A DNA stretch of 62,011 nt from Campylobacterales bacterium (GCA_027081015.1 JALWMA010000033.1:1-62011), one strand, 5' to 3'. Shown: positions 43,821 to 53,483, counted from the stretch's first letter. Notes: generated by a model from the letters alone, not told the origin. Made by a program: numbers and translations.

Positions 43821-46199
43821 TTATGACATTCCAATCACCATCCTCCTAAGCTCATCCCCCTCTACAAGCTCCTCTTTCAGAAGCCTCTTTGCGATCTTCT
43901 CTATAATCTTCCACTCTCTTTCGACGACCTCCTGTGCCAGTTTCGTTCCCTTCTCTATCCAGTGGACAATCTGCGACTCCAGCTTCTCCTTGAATAGGTC
44001 ACTGTTGATGCTTTGCAGCAGCGTCTCTATGTGGACATTCGGCAGTTCATCGTCCATTCCAAACTGCGCTATGGCGCTGTAGGCATACAAAGCCGCCTCC
44101 TGCAGATCGCTGTAGGCACCCGTTTCGAGCCCCTTTCGTGGACCGAACTTCTTTATTGTAGCGACCCTGCCTGCGAGCAGAACCGCTATGTTGGCCTCTA
44201 TCTCCTCTTTTGAAAGATTCGTTTCGATGGCGTCCTGCATATACGAAACAAGCCCCAGCGCTTCGCTTCTGGGAATGACCGTAACCTGCTCTATCTCTAC
44301 ATCAGGCAGGAGCCTCAGAGATGTGACGGCGTGGGCCGCTTCGTGGTAGGCGCTCTTTTTCAGATCCTCTTCGAAGTTTTTGAAACGCTTCTTCTCCAGC
44401 TTATGGCCGTATTTTATGGTATTGATCCTATCGATCACGATCTCTTCACTCAGCCTGTCCAGACCGGCCCTGAGGGCATCCAGTGCCGCCTCTTTGGCGA
44501 TGCGTCCGAGCTCATAGCCGTTCATTCCGGACATATAGCGGATAATCCGGTCTATATCTATATCTTTTTGGTGCGGCTTCTCCATGATCTTTTCGGCAAA
44601 AAACCGGCGCGCCTCCCTGTCGAGTTCCGGCACCTCCACACTCTGGTCTATGCGCCCCGGGTGCATAAGCTCCGCCGGCACCTCCTCGATATCTCTTGCC
44701 GTGGCTATCGTGAATATATAGTCCTTCGGTTCGCTCGGCAGCCGGTCGATCATCTGCGTAAGAGTCGCGGTGGGGATAGCTGTGTAGTTCCCATCTATCA
44801 TACCTTTCGTATCCACCCCCTCCAAAACTACAAGTACAGGTGCAGCCAGGCGGGCGCGCGTAAAAACCTCTTTGACAAGAAGCTCGTCGAAAAGATCACT
44901 CTCCTGCAGATAGATATATGCAAGGCCGGCCTCTTTTGCGAAAGCTTTTACGAGCATACTCTTGCCCACTCCCTCCGGACCGTAAAGAAGCAGGCCCTTC
45001 GGCAGTGTAATGTCGAAATGTCTGAGCCCCTCTTCATCCTGAAGCAGTCTGATTATCGATCTGAGCTCCTTTTTGACCCTCAGCTGTCCGGCTACATCGC
45101 CGAAACCTATGTGCGATACGTGGATTGCGAGGCGGTCGGAGTACGGCGATTTCGGCTCCGGCCTCTCCTGCTCCTTCTCCGTGATCTTTTCCAGGATTAG
45201 CTTTGCTGTATATCCGCGCCTGCTCCGGCGCCACTCAAGCATGTAGCTGCGCTCGAACTTTACGAAATACTTTAGATCTTCAGAAAGTTCGGAATACTCT
45301 TCGAGCCGCTTTTGTGCACCCTTTGAGAGTGTGATTATGCACCTTTTGGCATCTTCGGGAGATTTCGAGACCAGGTCCGCCAGAAGTGCGGGCAGTTTGT
45401 GCGAGATCCTTTTCGCATTGAGATAGGGGGAGAAGCCGAGCAAAAATGCAAGCGCACCCAGACTGGGGTCCGAAATTTCGGTCTGCATCGTCCTTTCGGC
45501 GTTGATCTGCTCTAAGGTTCTATCCAAAACCCTTTCACAGATCTGCCACAGCGTCCTGAAATCGAGCGGATAGAAGAGAGCCAGGTCTCCTTCGCTGAAG
45601 ACCGTGAGTATATCCGCATCGAAAACCGTTACGAGGTTCCCCTCTTCGTCGGCAACGGCCTCTTTGGCGATCTGTTCGTAAAACCGCCCCTGAATCAACA
45701 GAGGATCTTCGTAATAGCCGTCTATGAAGCTTTTGTCGTACCATGAAGGGTCGTTTACGGAGAAGGTGAAGAGAAATATCGCCTGACGGTATCTGCGAAG
45801 ATCGTCGGGTGCTCCGTCGGACACGATCGAAGCGAGAAGCCGCTGGATCGAGTGGTCGGCCTTGTCTATATCTTCGAAGATTACGACTCCGTCCGGATAT
45901 CTCGATATCCACGACTCCAAAACACCTTTCGGCCCCACCAGACGCTCTATATCGTCGCTGAAAGAGAAGTCTCCCATATGCAGAATCAGCATCTCGCGCC
46001 GAAGATAGCGGCCTATTACCTTCGCGGCGAAGTTCTTCCCGCAGGCCGGTGTGCCGGCCAGTGTCACCATTCCGGCGACACCGTCGAAAATCGTGAGCCT
46101 CCCGAACCGCTCTACGGCAGACTCTATAAGCTCTATCGCCCTATCCTGCCCGAGAATCTCCCTTTTTGCATATTCTGAAAACTTTTCCATACTATTCAC
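43821..46199 (-). CDS. Soluble double-AAA+ protein with FtsH-type M41 protease domain
   Basis: 792 residues, no membrane helix. Domain 1 (about 15-160) is a Clp-like AAA+ module with altered Walker A (GTPACGKN, 49-56) and Walker B (VVIFED, 105-110). A helical region follows (about 200-350). Domain 2 (about 365-600) is FtsH-like AAA+ with an intact Walker A (GPEGVGKS, 407-414), but Walker B is LVVLEG where FtsH has FIDE, and the arginine-finger box is GRIDQ instead of GRFDR. Domain 3 is M41 with zinc motif HEAAH (619-623) and third ligand in GAYSDL (Asp 698). An active protease with a weakened ATPase is the reading. Overlaps truD by 8 bp. Confidence 0.85.
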   Translation of the reverse strand: MNSMEKFSEYAKREILGQDRAIELIESAVERFGRLTIFDGVAGMVTLAGTPACGKNFAAKVIGRYLRREMLILHMGDFSFSDDIERLVGPKGVLESWISRYPDGVVIFEDIDKADHSIQRLLASIVSDGAPDDLRRYRQAIFLFTFSVNDPSWYDKSFIDGYYEDPLLIQGRFYEQIAKEAVADEEGNLVTVFDADILTVFSEGDLALFYPLDFRTLWQICERVLDRTLEQINAERTMQTEISDPSLGALAFLLGFSPYLNAKRISHKLPALLADLVSKSPEDAKRCIITLSKGAQKRLEEYSELSEDLKYFVKFERSYMLEWRRSRRGYTAKLILEKITEKEQERPEPKSPYSDRLAIHVSHIGFGDVAGQLRVKKELRSIIRLLQDEEGLRHFDITLPKGLLLYGPEGVGKSMLVKAFAKEAGLAYIYLQESDLFDELLVKEVFTRARLAAPVLVVLEGVDTKGMIDGNYTAIPTATLTQMIDRLPSEPKDYIFTIATARDIEEVPAELMHPGRIDQSVEVPELDREARRFFAEKIMEKPHQKDIDIDRIIRYMSGMNGYELGRIAKEAALDALRAGLDRLSEEIVIDRINTIKYGHKLEKKRFKNFEEDLKKSAYHEAAHAVTSLRLLPDVEIEQVTVIPRSEALGLVSYMQDAIETNLSKEEIEANIAVLLAGRVATIKKFGPRKGLETGAYSDLQEAALYAYSAIAQFGMDDELPNVHIETLLQSINSDLFKEKLESQIVHWIEKGTKLAQEVVEREWKIIEKIAKRLLKEELVEGDELRRMVIGMS

Positions 46200-47280
46200 C
46201 CTCTCTTATCGGCCTGTTGGCGATCATCTCCAGCACCACTGTGGCATAGGAGCCTTTTGGGAGCGTGAAGTGAAGCTCGTAGTGGGCATCCTGCTCTTTG
46301 TATATCCCCTCCACATCTTCGGGCCAGATCCAGGCGTATCTGCGGCTCCCCTGCGCCGGTATATCGTGGATGAACTCCTTCTCTATCTCCCATGCAAGGC
46401 CGGTAGAGTGTTTCGCCTTTTTTCCGCACAGGAGTCCCGTAGGGCTGATTTGGCGATTTTTGAAACGGTCAGACTCCTCTGCGACGCTGTCGACGACGAA
46501 GTGCTTTCCGTGCGGGTAGTGGCTCGCCACGTCGCCCGGAAGAAGCCTGAAGAAGTGGTGCTCCCTGCGAATCTCTTTTATTAGTGCCGAGTTCCAGACA
46601 TAGAGCTCTTTCAGCTCCTTTTCAGTCAATGCGTCGAATAGTCTCGAAATCTCTATCCTCTTGCTCAGCCAGAGGTTGAAGAGGTGGGATTGATATGCGC
46701 TGATAAGAAAGTCGCGCCTCTTTCTGTCACGCATTTTCCGTTTCCCCTCTATGATCTCTTTGGCGGTTTCGAAGTTGTCGCCTTCGCGTCCGAAGCGCTG
46801 GTAACCGAAGTAGTTCGGAGAGCCGTTGAGCCTTATCCACTCCAGGAGCGAATCGATCTTTTTGGCGTCTGTGGGGTTCACTTTTTTCAGCCGTATGAAG
46901 AAACGGTTTCCCTTCAGGTGGCCTATTCGAAGCTTGTTTGCATGGAGTGTCCGCTCCAAAATTTTGATCTGCGGATGTGAGAAATCTTTCAGCCTCTCTT
47001 CATACTTTTTATGGAGCGATATATACTGAATCGTCATCGCGTCCTTGTCTTTGAGGCCTGCGTAGCCGAAATCGCGCACCCTGATTCCGAGATGGGAGCT
47101 GAGGGTTTGAAGCATCTGCCACGTAGTAAGCCCCTTTTTCCTGACTTTCAAAACGAGATGCTCCCCCTCGCCGCTGAAGTCGTAGAGGGGTATTTCGCTC
47201 ACTGTGAAATCGGCGGGCGTCTGCCTGAAATGGAAATATACTGGAGAGTGGGAGAGAGGATATAGACGATCCGGTTTCAT
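46192..47280 (-). CDS. truD: tRNA pseudouridine synthase D
   Basis: 362 residues with the TruD signatures GYAGLKDKDAMTIQ (catalytic Asp), RIGHLKGNRFFIRL and NYFGYQRFG. It converts U13 of tRNA-Glu to pseudouridine. Length is as usual for the family. The stop overlaps the start of the AAA+/M41 gene, so the two are cotranscribed, probably from a promoter in the 47281-47487 gap. Confidence 0.95.
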   Translation of the reverse strand: MKPDRLYPLSHSPVYFHFRQTPADFTVSEIPLYDFSGEGEHLVLKVRKKGLTTWQMLQTLSSHLGIRVRDFGYAGLKDKDAMTIQYISLHKKYEERLKDFSHPQIKILERTLHANKLRIGHLKGNRFFIRLKKVNPTDAKKIDSLLEWIRLNGSPNYFGYQRFGREGDNFETAKEIIEGKRKMRDRKRRDFLISAYQSHLFNLWLSKRIEISRLFDALTEKELKELYVWNSALIKEIRREHHFFRLLPGDVASHYPHGKHFVVDSVAEESDRFKNRQISPTGLLCGKKAKHSTGLAWEIEKEFIHDIPAQGSRRYAWIWPEDVEGIYKEQDAHYELHFTLPKGSYATVVLEMIANRPIREGE

Positions 47281-47333
47281 CTTGCTCCTTGAGTAGGTGA
47301 TCGTTTATGCAATTATACTCTTATGTTGCGCAA

Positions 47334-47432
47334 ATTCCGGGCAAAGCCATTAATTCGGCAGGGGGTGAGCGCCCCTACAACCCCAAGAATCTACGAAATC
47401 TCAGATTTCGGGACGATTTTACGTAAAATCGG
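47334..47432 (+). repeat. Dispersed hairpin repeat, copy 2
   Basis: Begins ATTCCGGGCAAAGCC and holds GGGG/CCCC (47371-47385), CGAAATC/GATTTCG (47394-47410, loop TCA) and the perfect palindrome CGATTTTACGTAAAATCG (47414-47431). Homologous in reverse orientation to 43707-43815. TATACT- and TATAAT-like -10 boxes (47443-47448, 47456-47461) follow at its right end, so it lies directly upstream of the HD gene promoter. It is in frame with that gene and can be mistaken for coding sequence. Confidence 0.75.
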
Positions 47433-47487
47433 TTATACTCTTTCACGATACGGAGTTATAATTGTGTCTAAAAACCGAGGTATAGAG

Positions 47488-48669
47488 ATGATAGATCCGA
47501 AATTCCTGCACCTGCTATTTTCGACCGCAAGCATTGAGAGATGGAACGACCAGATTCGACCGGTAGATTTCGTGGAGCTGGACAAACAGTCGCACAAGAT
47601 GATAACCGCATGGCTCCTGGGGCGCATCGAAGAGGAGGAGAACCGCACGAAGATCGACTGGCGCAGACTCATAGAGTACGGCGTGTGCGAGTTCATGTAC
47701 CGTGCGGTAGTGACCGACCTTAAGCCGCCCGTCTTTCACCATCTGGTGAAACATAAAAAGCGGGAGCTGGATGCCTATGTAAAAAAGGAGCTTTTCGGCA
47801 TCATGGACCGAAAGCTTCAAGAGAGGTTCGAAGCGTATCTCTCCTCCGACGAGAACGAGATTGAGCGCCGCATACTCGGCGCGGCCCACTTTCTTGCAAG
47901 CCGGTGGGAGTTTGGGATAATCTACGACTTTCACCCTAACGCAGCCGGCGTCACCGAGATAAAAGAGCGCATAGACTCGGAAGTCGAAGATTATCTCGAC
48001 CTGACGGGCGTGCGCAGGCTGGAGATGGGGATAAAGAGCAGGAACTTTCTTGAGACGTGCGCCATGCTAAGGTTTCAGAAACGGTGGGCAAAGACGCCGA
48101 GGATTCCGCAGACGTCGGTGCTTGGGCACATGTTTTTCGTAGCCGTCGTAACCTATCTTCTAAGTCTGGAGTACGGTGCCTGCGACAGGAAACTATACAA
48201 CAACTTCTTCGCCGCCCTTTTCCACGATATAGCCGAGTCTCTTACAAGAGATATAATTTCACCGGTAAAATACGGCGTAGAGGGGCTCGACGAACTTCTG
48301 GCCGATTACGAGAAGGAGGCTGTAGAAGAGAGGCTTCTGCCGATGCTTCCTCCATATCTGAGAGACGAGATGCGCTACTTCGTGAACGACGAGTTCGCCG
48401 ACAAGATCATGGTGGACGGGAACCTTGAGCTTATCGAGAGGGTCGACTTGATGGAGTCGAAGTACAACAGCGACAGCTACAACGCGATAGACGGCTCGCT
48501 CATAAAGACGGCGGACCACATAGGCGCCTTTATGGAAGCCGCCGCTTCCATCAGAAACGGCGTCAACCCGCCCTCACTGCAGGAGGCGAAAAGCGGCTTG
48601 ATGAAAAAGTATCAAGGTTTTTCCATATTCGGCATAGATATAGAAAAGATTCTTGCCGGGCTGGCATGA
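47488..48669 (+). CDS. HD-domain protein (YfbR/HD_3-like)
   Basis: 393 residues from ATG 47488 (MIDPKFLHLLF, with GAGG upstream). An earlier in-frame start at 47323 would translate the hairpin repeat and is rejected. The C-terminal half has the HD_3/YfbR-type metal motifs SVLGHMFFVA (His), LFHDIAESLTRDIISPVK (His-Asp) and ELIERVDLMESK (late Asp region). YfbR itself is a 5'-deoxynucleotidase; the 200-residue N-terminal extension here is of unknown role. Substrate unknown. Confidence 0.75.
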   Translation: MIDPKFLHLLFSTASIERWNDQIRPVDFVELDKQSHKMITAWLLGRIEEEENRTKIDWRRLIEYGVCEFMYRAVVTDLKPPVFHHLVKHKKRELDAYVKKELFGIMDRKLQERFEAYLSSDENEIERRILGAAHFLASRWEFGIIYDFHPNAAGVTEIKERIDSEVEDYLDLTGVRRLEMGIKSRNFLETCAMLRFQKRWAKTPRIPQTSVLGHMFFVAVVTYLLSLEYGACDRKLYNNFFAALFHDIAESLTRDIISPVKYGVEGLDELLADYEKEAVEERLLPMLPPYLRDEMRYFVNDEFADKIMVDGNLELIERVDLMESKYNSDSYNAIDGSLIKTADHIGAFMEAAASIRNGVNPPSLQEAKSGLMKKYQGFSIFGIDIEKILAGLA

Positions 48670-48671
48670 AG

Positions 48672-49508
48672 TCAGAAATGGTTAGCTTTGCAGATGTCGA
48701 TATAGGGCTTTCTTACGGCCCTCGCGAAGATGGTGACGGGTGTCCTCGTCTTTTTCGCGATGTTTAATATCCTGCTCTCTTTGGCAGGGTCGAAAGCGAA
48801 CAGAATCTCGAACTCTTCGCCGCTGCACCCCACCCTTTTCGGAATGGGGCGGAAAAACTCGAAACCGAGCCCGTTTGCGCGGTGAAGCTTTTCAAGATCG
48901 CGGAAAAGACCGTCCGAGATGTCCATCGCACACCTAATGCTCGAAGCGGCTTCGTAAAAGAACTTCTCTCTCAGTACCGGCTCGATAAAGCGCGACCGTC
49001 CGTTTACGCTGCCGCCCCTCAACAGACGCCCGAGATCCCGCAGGCTTCCCCCGAGATCACCGGTATAGGCCAGCAGATCCCCCTCTCTCATACCGCTTCT
49101 TCTTACCGGTTTTTCGCACTCGGCCATAATGGTTACCGATATGTCGAGCTTGATATTGGCTATCGTGTCTCCGCCTATTATCGTGATGCCGTATTCGTCC
49201 GCCGCATCCTGAAAGCCGCGGGCGAGCTCTTTTAGCTCACTTCTCGAGTAGTCTTTGGGAATCGCTACCGTCAAAAGGGCGTATCTCGGTTTAGCGTTCA
49301 TTACGACAGCGTCCGATATATTCACGAGCATCGCTTTTTTGGCGATCTGGTAGAGGCTCATCCAGTCGCGCCTGAAATGGACGTTTTCGAAAAAGGCGTC
49401 CTGGCTTACGCATAGATTTTTAAGCTTACCGGCCCCTATGACGGCCGCATCGTCTCCGATAAACGGGCTCTTGGAAAAACAGTCTATAAAGTAGTCCTCT
49501 TTGTTCAT
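48672..49508 (-). CDS. thiL: Thiamine-monophosphate kinase
   Basis: 278 residues from ATG 49508 (MNKEDYFIDCFSKSPFIGDDAAVIG). Motifs: GDDAAV, SQDAFFENVHFR, NISDAVVMNAKP, GGDTIANIKLDISVT and MDISDGLFRDLEK, which bind Mg and substrate. It phosphorylates thiamine phosphate to the active diphosphate. TATAAT lies on the minus strand at 49516-49521, only 7 nt before the start and without a ribosome site, so a leaderless transcript is possible. Confidence 0.92.
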   Translation of the reverse strand: MNKEDYFIDCFSKSPFIGDDAAVIGAGKLKNLCVSQDAFFENVHFRRDWMSLYQIAKKAMLVNISDAVVMNAKPRYALLTVAIPKDYSRSELKELARGFQDAADEYGITIIGGDTIANIKLDISVTIMAECEKPVRRSGMREGDLLAYTGDLGGSLRDLGRLLRGGSVNGRSRFIEPVLREKFFYEAASSIRCAMDISDGLFRDLEKLHRANGLGFEFFRPIPKRVGCSGEEFEILFAFDPAKESRILNIAKKTRTPVTIFARAVRKPYIDICKANHF

Positions 49509-49634
49509 GCCGGTAATTATATCAGAGTCCATTCGGCTCGAAAGGTTCAAAGAGGCTGAAAACATTGGTAACACTCAACCGAATTTGCGCAACTCTCGCA
49601 AACATGATTAAACTTATTTATAGACTTGGCTATG

Positions 49635-49640
49635 TATAAT
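49635..49640 (+). promoter_or_regulatory. -10 box of the sdhABE operon
   Basis: TATAAT 41 nt before the sdhA ATG, preceded by TATG; no clear -35. AAAGGATG serves as ribosome site at sdhA. Confidence 0.5.
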
Positions 49641-49680
49641 TGACCATATTCCCATGCCACATTACAAAGGATGCGTCTCA

Positions 49681-51399
49681 ATGAGTATACAGATACATAA
49701 ATACGATGTTGTGATTGTCGGTGCCGGACTCGCCGGGCTGGCAGCCGCAAGGGAGCTTCAGCGGGCGGGCAAGAGTGTCGCCGTACTGACGAAACTGCAC
49801 CCGCTCAGAAGCCACTCCGGAGCGGCGCAGGGCGGTGTCAACGCCGCTCTCAGCGAAGATGACGATATCGAACTCCATATGTTCGATACGGTCAAAGGGA
49901 GCGACTATCTTGCCGACCAGGATGCCGTCGAGCTGATGTGCTCGAAAGCGCCCGAAACCATCCGCTGGATCGCCAACAGCGGCGCCGCTTTCAGCCGAAA
50001 AGAGGACGGCACGATAGCGCAGCGCCCTTTCGGCGGCCAGTCGAAGCCGAGAGCCTGCTACGCCAGAGACCGAACGGGCCTTACGCTGCTTCAAACCATA
50101 TATGAGCAGGCCGACAGGGAGAACGTAACCTTCTTCGACGAATGGTACGTCGCCGACATCATCTACGAAGATGGGGTGGTTAAAGGAGTGGTCGCATACA
50201 ATATAAGGGACCTCGAGCCGGCCATCTTCAACGCCAGGGCCACCATGTTCGCTACCGGCGGTTACGCCAGGGCTTTCAAAATCAGCTCCAACGCGCACGC
50301 CAATACCGGCGACGGCCTCTCGATAGTGGCACGCCACGGTCTGCCTCTGGAGGATATGGAGTTCGTCCAGTTCCACCCTACCGGACTCGCCGGCAGCGGA
50401 ATTTTGATCTCCGAAGCGGCCAGGGGTGAAGGCGGACGCCTCTACAACAGCCTCGGCGAAAGGTTTATGGAGAAGTACGCTCCCGAGAAGATGGAGCTGG
50501 CGCCTCGCGACGTCGTAAGCCGTGCAATCACACAGGAGATACTCGAAGGGCGCGGCGTGGGCCCCAACAAGGATGCCGTGGCGATAGACCTCACACACCT
50601 GGGAGAAGAGCTCATAATGGAGCGTCTGCCGGAGCTCAGGGATCTCGCCATCACGTTCCTCGGGCAGGATATGATAAAAGAGCCCATCCATATCGCGGCG
50701 ACGGCCCACTACTCGATGGGCGGCATACCATGCGACATAGACGGCCATGTAAAAAAGAGCCCCAAAGAGATCGTAAAAGGGTTCTACGCGGCCGGTGAGT
50801 GCGCATGTGTCAGCGTTCACGGAGCCAACAGGCTGGGTGCCAACTCGCTGCTTGAAGCGCTCTTTTTCGGACGTCATGTAGGTGCACATATAGTGGAAGA
50901 TCTCGAAAGCGGCAAACTCGAGTGCCACGAAGCGAAAGAGGCCGATGCCGACAGAATGCTGGCCGAGATCAGGTTCTGCATGGAGAACAACGGCACCGAG
51001 TCGGTACCCAAGCTTAGAGCCGAGCTTCAGGAGAGCATGATGGCCAACGCCGGAGTCTTCAGGACCGAAGAGACTCTTTTGAAGCAGAGGGCCATTCTCG
51101 CCGAGCTGAAAGAGCGCTATAAAAACATTCGCATCGACGACAAGAGCAAGATATTCAACACCGATCTGCAGGAGGCGATCGAGTTCGGCCATATGCTCGA
51201 CTACTCCACCTTTATCGTCGAAGGTGCCATCGCACGCAAAGAGAGCCGCGGCGCGCACTATAGAGACGACTATCCGAAGAGAGACGACGAGAACTTCCTC
51301 AAACACACATTTGCGACGATGAACGAAGACGGATCGATAGATATAGAGTATGGAGATGTGGTACTCGGAAAATTCGAGCCGCAAGAGAGAAAATATTAA
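49681..51399 (+). CDS. sdhA: Succinate dehydrogenase/fumarate reductase flavoprotein subunit (E-type)
   Basis: 572 residues from ATG 49681. FAD fold [18 protein letters not shown]; the His for covalent FAD in [15 protein letters not shown]; active-site segments [24 protein letters not shown] and HYSMGG; late [14 protein letters not shown]. It interconverts succinate and fumarate. There is no Tat signal, so it faces the cytoplasm, unlike the periplasmic methylmenaquinol:fumarate reductase MfrA. Followed by sdhB (9-nt gap) and the HdrB-like subunit. Confidence 0.92.
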   Translation: MSIQIHKYDVVIVGAGLAGLAAARELQRAGKSVAVLTKLHPLRSHSGAAQGGVNAALSEDDDIELHMFDTVKGSDYLADQDAVELMCSKAPETIRWIANSGAAFSRKEDGTIAQRPFGGQSKPRACYARDRTGLTLLQTIYEQADRENVTFFDEWYVADIIYEDGVVKGVVAYNIRDLEPAIFNARATMFATGGYARAFKISSNAHANTGDGLSIVARHGLPLEDMEFVQFHPTGLAGSGILISEAARGEGGRLYNSLGERFMEKYAPEKMELAPRDVVSRAITQEILEGRGVGPNKDAVAIDLTHLGEELIMERLPELRDLAITFLGQDMIKEPIHIAATAHYSMGGIPCDIDGHVKKSPKEIVKGFYAAGECACVSVHGANRLGANSLLEALFFGRHVGAHIVEDLESGKLECHEAKEADADRMLAEIRFCMENNGTESVPKLRAELQESMMANAGVFRTEETLLKQRAILAELKERYKNIRIDDKSKIFNTDLQEAIEFGHMLDYSTFIVEGAIARKESRGAHYRDDYPKRDDENFLKHTFATMNEDGSIDIEYGDVVLGKFEPQERKY

Positions 51400-51408
51400 G
51401 GATGGGCG

Positions 51409-52392
51409 ATGAGCAGTGAACGAATTACAAAAAAATTGACTTTCAAGACTTTCCGTTTCAACGCGGAGACCGATTTTCTGCCCTACTTTAAGACTTACGA
51501 GATGGAAGTGGGTAAAGATGAACTGGTGCTTGACATTCTAAACAGAATCAAGTGGGAGTTCGACGGAAGCTTCAGCTACCGAAGGAGCTGCAGGCACGGT
51601 ATCTGCGGAAGCTGTTCGATCAAGGTGAACGGCAAGCCGGTACTCTCGTGCAAGCAGAATGTCTGGGAGCTTGTGGATATTTTCGAAACGGACACTCTCC
51701 TGCTGGAGCCGCAGAGCAGAAAACGTGTCGTCAAAGATATGATAATTGACAAGAAGGACTTCTGGCAGAAACATGCCGAGCTCAAGCCCTACCTCGTAGC
51801 CGAGATAGACGAACACCCGAAAGAGGAGATAAAGGTCTCTCCGCACGAGGCTGAGCAGCTTCTCGAGGCCGACTACTGCATCCAGTGCGGAAACTGCTAC
51901 TACGCGTGCCCGGTCGTAGAGGTAAACGAGAACTACTTCGGACCGGCGCAGTTTGCGAAAGCGTACCGCTTCAACGCGGATGTTCGCGACAACGCAAAGC
52001 GGGAGCGCCTGGAGAAGGTTCGCGAAATGGGCCCGGGAGTATGGGACTGTGTGAAGTGTTTCGAGTGTGCGGAGGCGTGCCCGAAAGATGTAGACCCGAT
52101 AGGCAAGATCACGAAGCTGCATAACCAGATTTTCGAAGAGGGGCTCGCACAGGACAATGTGGCCACGCGACATGCGGTGGGCTTCAAACACTCCATCGTA
52201 AAACATGGACTTCTGGACGAGGGAGAGCTCGTAAGGTACTCCGAGGGAACGCTGGGGGTTATGAAGCACCTGCCCGAAGCTGTTGCGATGTTCAAAAAGG
52301 GCAAGATAGTGATGCCTTGGAATATGCCTAAATCAAAAAATCTCGACGAGATCAAGACTCTGGTCAAGAGCTCGTCGAAAGTCAAATTTTAA
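51409..52392 (+). CDS. sdhB: Succinate dehydrogenase/fumarate reductase iron-sulfur subunit
   Basis: 327 residues, longer than the usual 240. [2Fe-2S] ligands in CRHGICGSCSIKVNG and VLSC; the other clusters use CIQCGNCYYACP and CVKCFECAEACPKD. It carries electrons between the flavin and the HdrB-like membrane-associated subunit. The 90-residue C-terminal extension is common in E-type enzymes. Confidence 0.92.
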   Translation: MSSERITKKLTFKTFRFNAETDFLPYFKTYEMEVGKDELVLDILNRIKWEFDGSFSYRRSCRHGICGSCSIKVNGKPVLSCKQNVWELVDIFETDTLLLEPQSRKRVVKDMIIDKKDFWQKHAELKPYLVAEIDEHPKEEIKVSPHEAEQLLEADYCIQCGNCYYACPVVEVNENYFGPAQFAKAYRFNADVRDNAKRERLEKVREMGPGVWDCVKCFECAEACPKDVDPIGKITKLHNQIFEEGLAQDNVATRHAVGFKHSIVKHGLLDEGELVRYSEGTLGVMKHLPEAVAMFKKGKIVMPWNMPKSKNLDEIKTLVKSSSKVKF

Positions 52393-52403
52393 AGGGGACG
52401 AAT

Positions 52404-53357
52404 ATGGCGAAACTTAAATATGCACTCTATACCGGATGTACTGCGAGAGAATCGACCCCTGAACTGCTTATGTCTACGCTGGCCGTAGCCAAGAAACTCG
52501 ATATCGAACTCGTACTTTTGGACGAAGCGAGCTGCTGCGGTGCAAGCCACCTGCAGGATTTCGACGATTTCCTTTCACTCGTTCTGAATGCCAGAAACAT
52601 CTGCTACGCCGAGAAGCAGGAGCTGGATATGGTCACGATATGCAATACTTGCCAGCTCAACACGGTGATGACCAAGGAGCGTCTCGACGGCGACGAAGAT
52701 CTTAAGTCGCAGGTCAACGAGAAACTGGCGGAGGTCGGGCTCGAGTACAAGGGTACCAGCTCGGTGCGCCACTTTCTTTACGCGATCATAGACGACTACG
52801 GTCTCGACAGGCTTGCCGAAAAGGTTGTAAAGCCGCTCGACGATTTCAATATCGCCGCATTCTACGGCTGCCACAATATCCGGCCGAGCCACCTTCACAG
52901 AAAGCACAATGCGGTAGAGAGAGATGTGGGAGAAGGCGGCGGAGAAGAGGGCTTTGAAAAAGTAGAGCTCATGAGCAAATACAACAGCGGTGAAAACCCC
53001 TACAACCCCACCTCTCTCGACAGGATCATAGACGCTTTGAGAGGCAAAAGCGTAGATTACGAGAGCAAAAACAAGTGCTGCGGCTTCCATGCGGACCTGC
53101 AGGCACCCCACACGGCACACAAACTCACCGGCACCGCACTACTGGATGCCATAGACAACAACGCCGACATGATGGTGACCCCCTGCCCGCTCTGTCATCT
53201 GAATATGGATGTAAAACAGGATTCCGTCGCCAAAGAGATGGGTAGAGATATAAAACTGCCTATTCTGCACCTGCCGCAGCTCATCGGGCTGGCACTCGGC
53301 ATCGACCCGCAGGAGCTCGGCCTTCAGCACAACGTTTCCGAACCCACTTTTGTATAA
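52404..53357 (+). CDS. sdhE: HdrB-like cysteine-rich (CCG) quinone-reacting subunit SdhE
   Basis: 317 residues with two CCG domains: the first CTAR...EASCCGASH...CNTCQ, the second YGCHNIRP...NKCCGFHADLQ...PCPLCHLN. This is the heterodisulfide-reductase-subunit-B-like protein that replaces the heme b membrane anchors (SdhC/D) in E-type complexes and passes electrons to or from quinone. No membrane helix is seen. A hairpin follows the stop. Confidence 0.9.
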   Translation: MAKLKYALYTGCTARESTPELLMSTLAVAKKLDIELVLLDEASCCGASHLQDFDDFLSLVLNARNICYAEKQELDMVTICNTCQLNTVMTKERLDGDEDLKSQVNEKLAEVGLEYKGTSSVRHFLYAIIDDYGLDRLAEKVVKPLDDFNIAAFYGCHNIRPSHLHRKHNAVERDVGEGGGEEGFEKVELMSKYNSGENPYNPTSLDRIIDALRGKSVDYESKNKCCGFHADLQAPHTAHKLTGTALLDAIDNNADMMVTPCPLCHLNMDVKQDSVAKEMGRDIKLPILHLPQLIGLALGIDPQELGLQHNVSEPTFV

Positions 53358-53360
53358 AGT

Positions 53361-53378
53361 TTGCGCCTCTTGGCGCAA
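53361..53378 (+). terminator. Hairpin after sdhE
   Basis: TTGCGCC/GGCGCAA with a TCTT loop, starting 3 nt after the sdhE stop. The following bases contain only a short T run, so termination is likely but not certain. Confidence 0.5.
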
Positions 53379-53483
53379 GCTTCAAAAATCTTTAAACCGT
53401 AGAGAAAATAAGACAAATTTTATCTGCTTTAATACCCTTATGATACAATTGGGATATCAAAAAACTCAAAGAAGGAGCTGAAA

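Noticed and set aside
47323-47487. Upstream in-frame start of the HD-domain gene
   Set aside because: It would translate the dispersed hairpin repeat; ATG 47488 has GAGG upstream and starts the conserved-looking part.
49681-51399. Periplasmic methylmenaquinol:fumarate reductase (MfrA)
   Set aside because: No twin-arginine signal precedes the FAD fold; the best start is ATG 49681 only a few residues before it.
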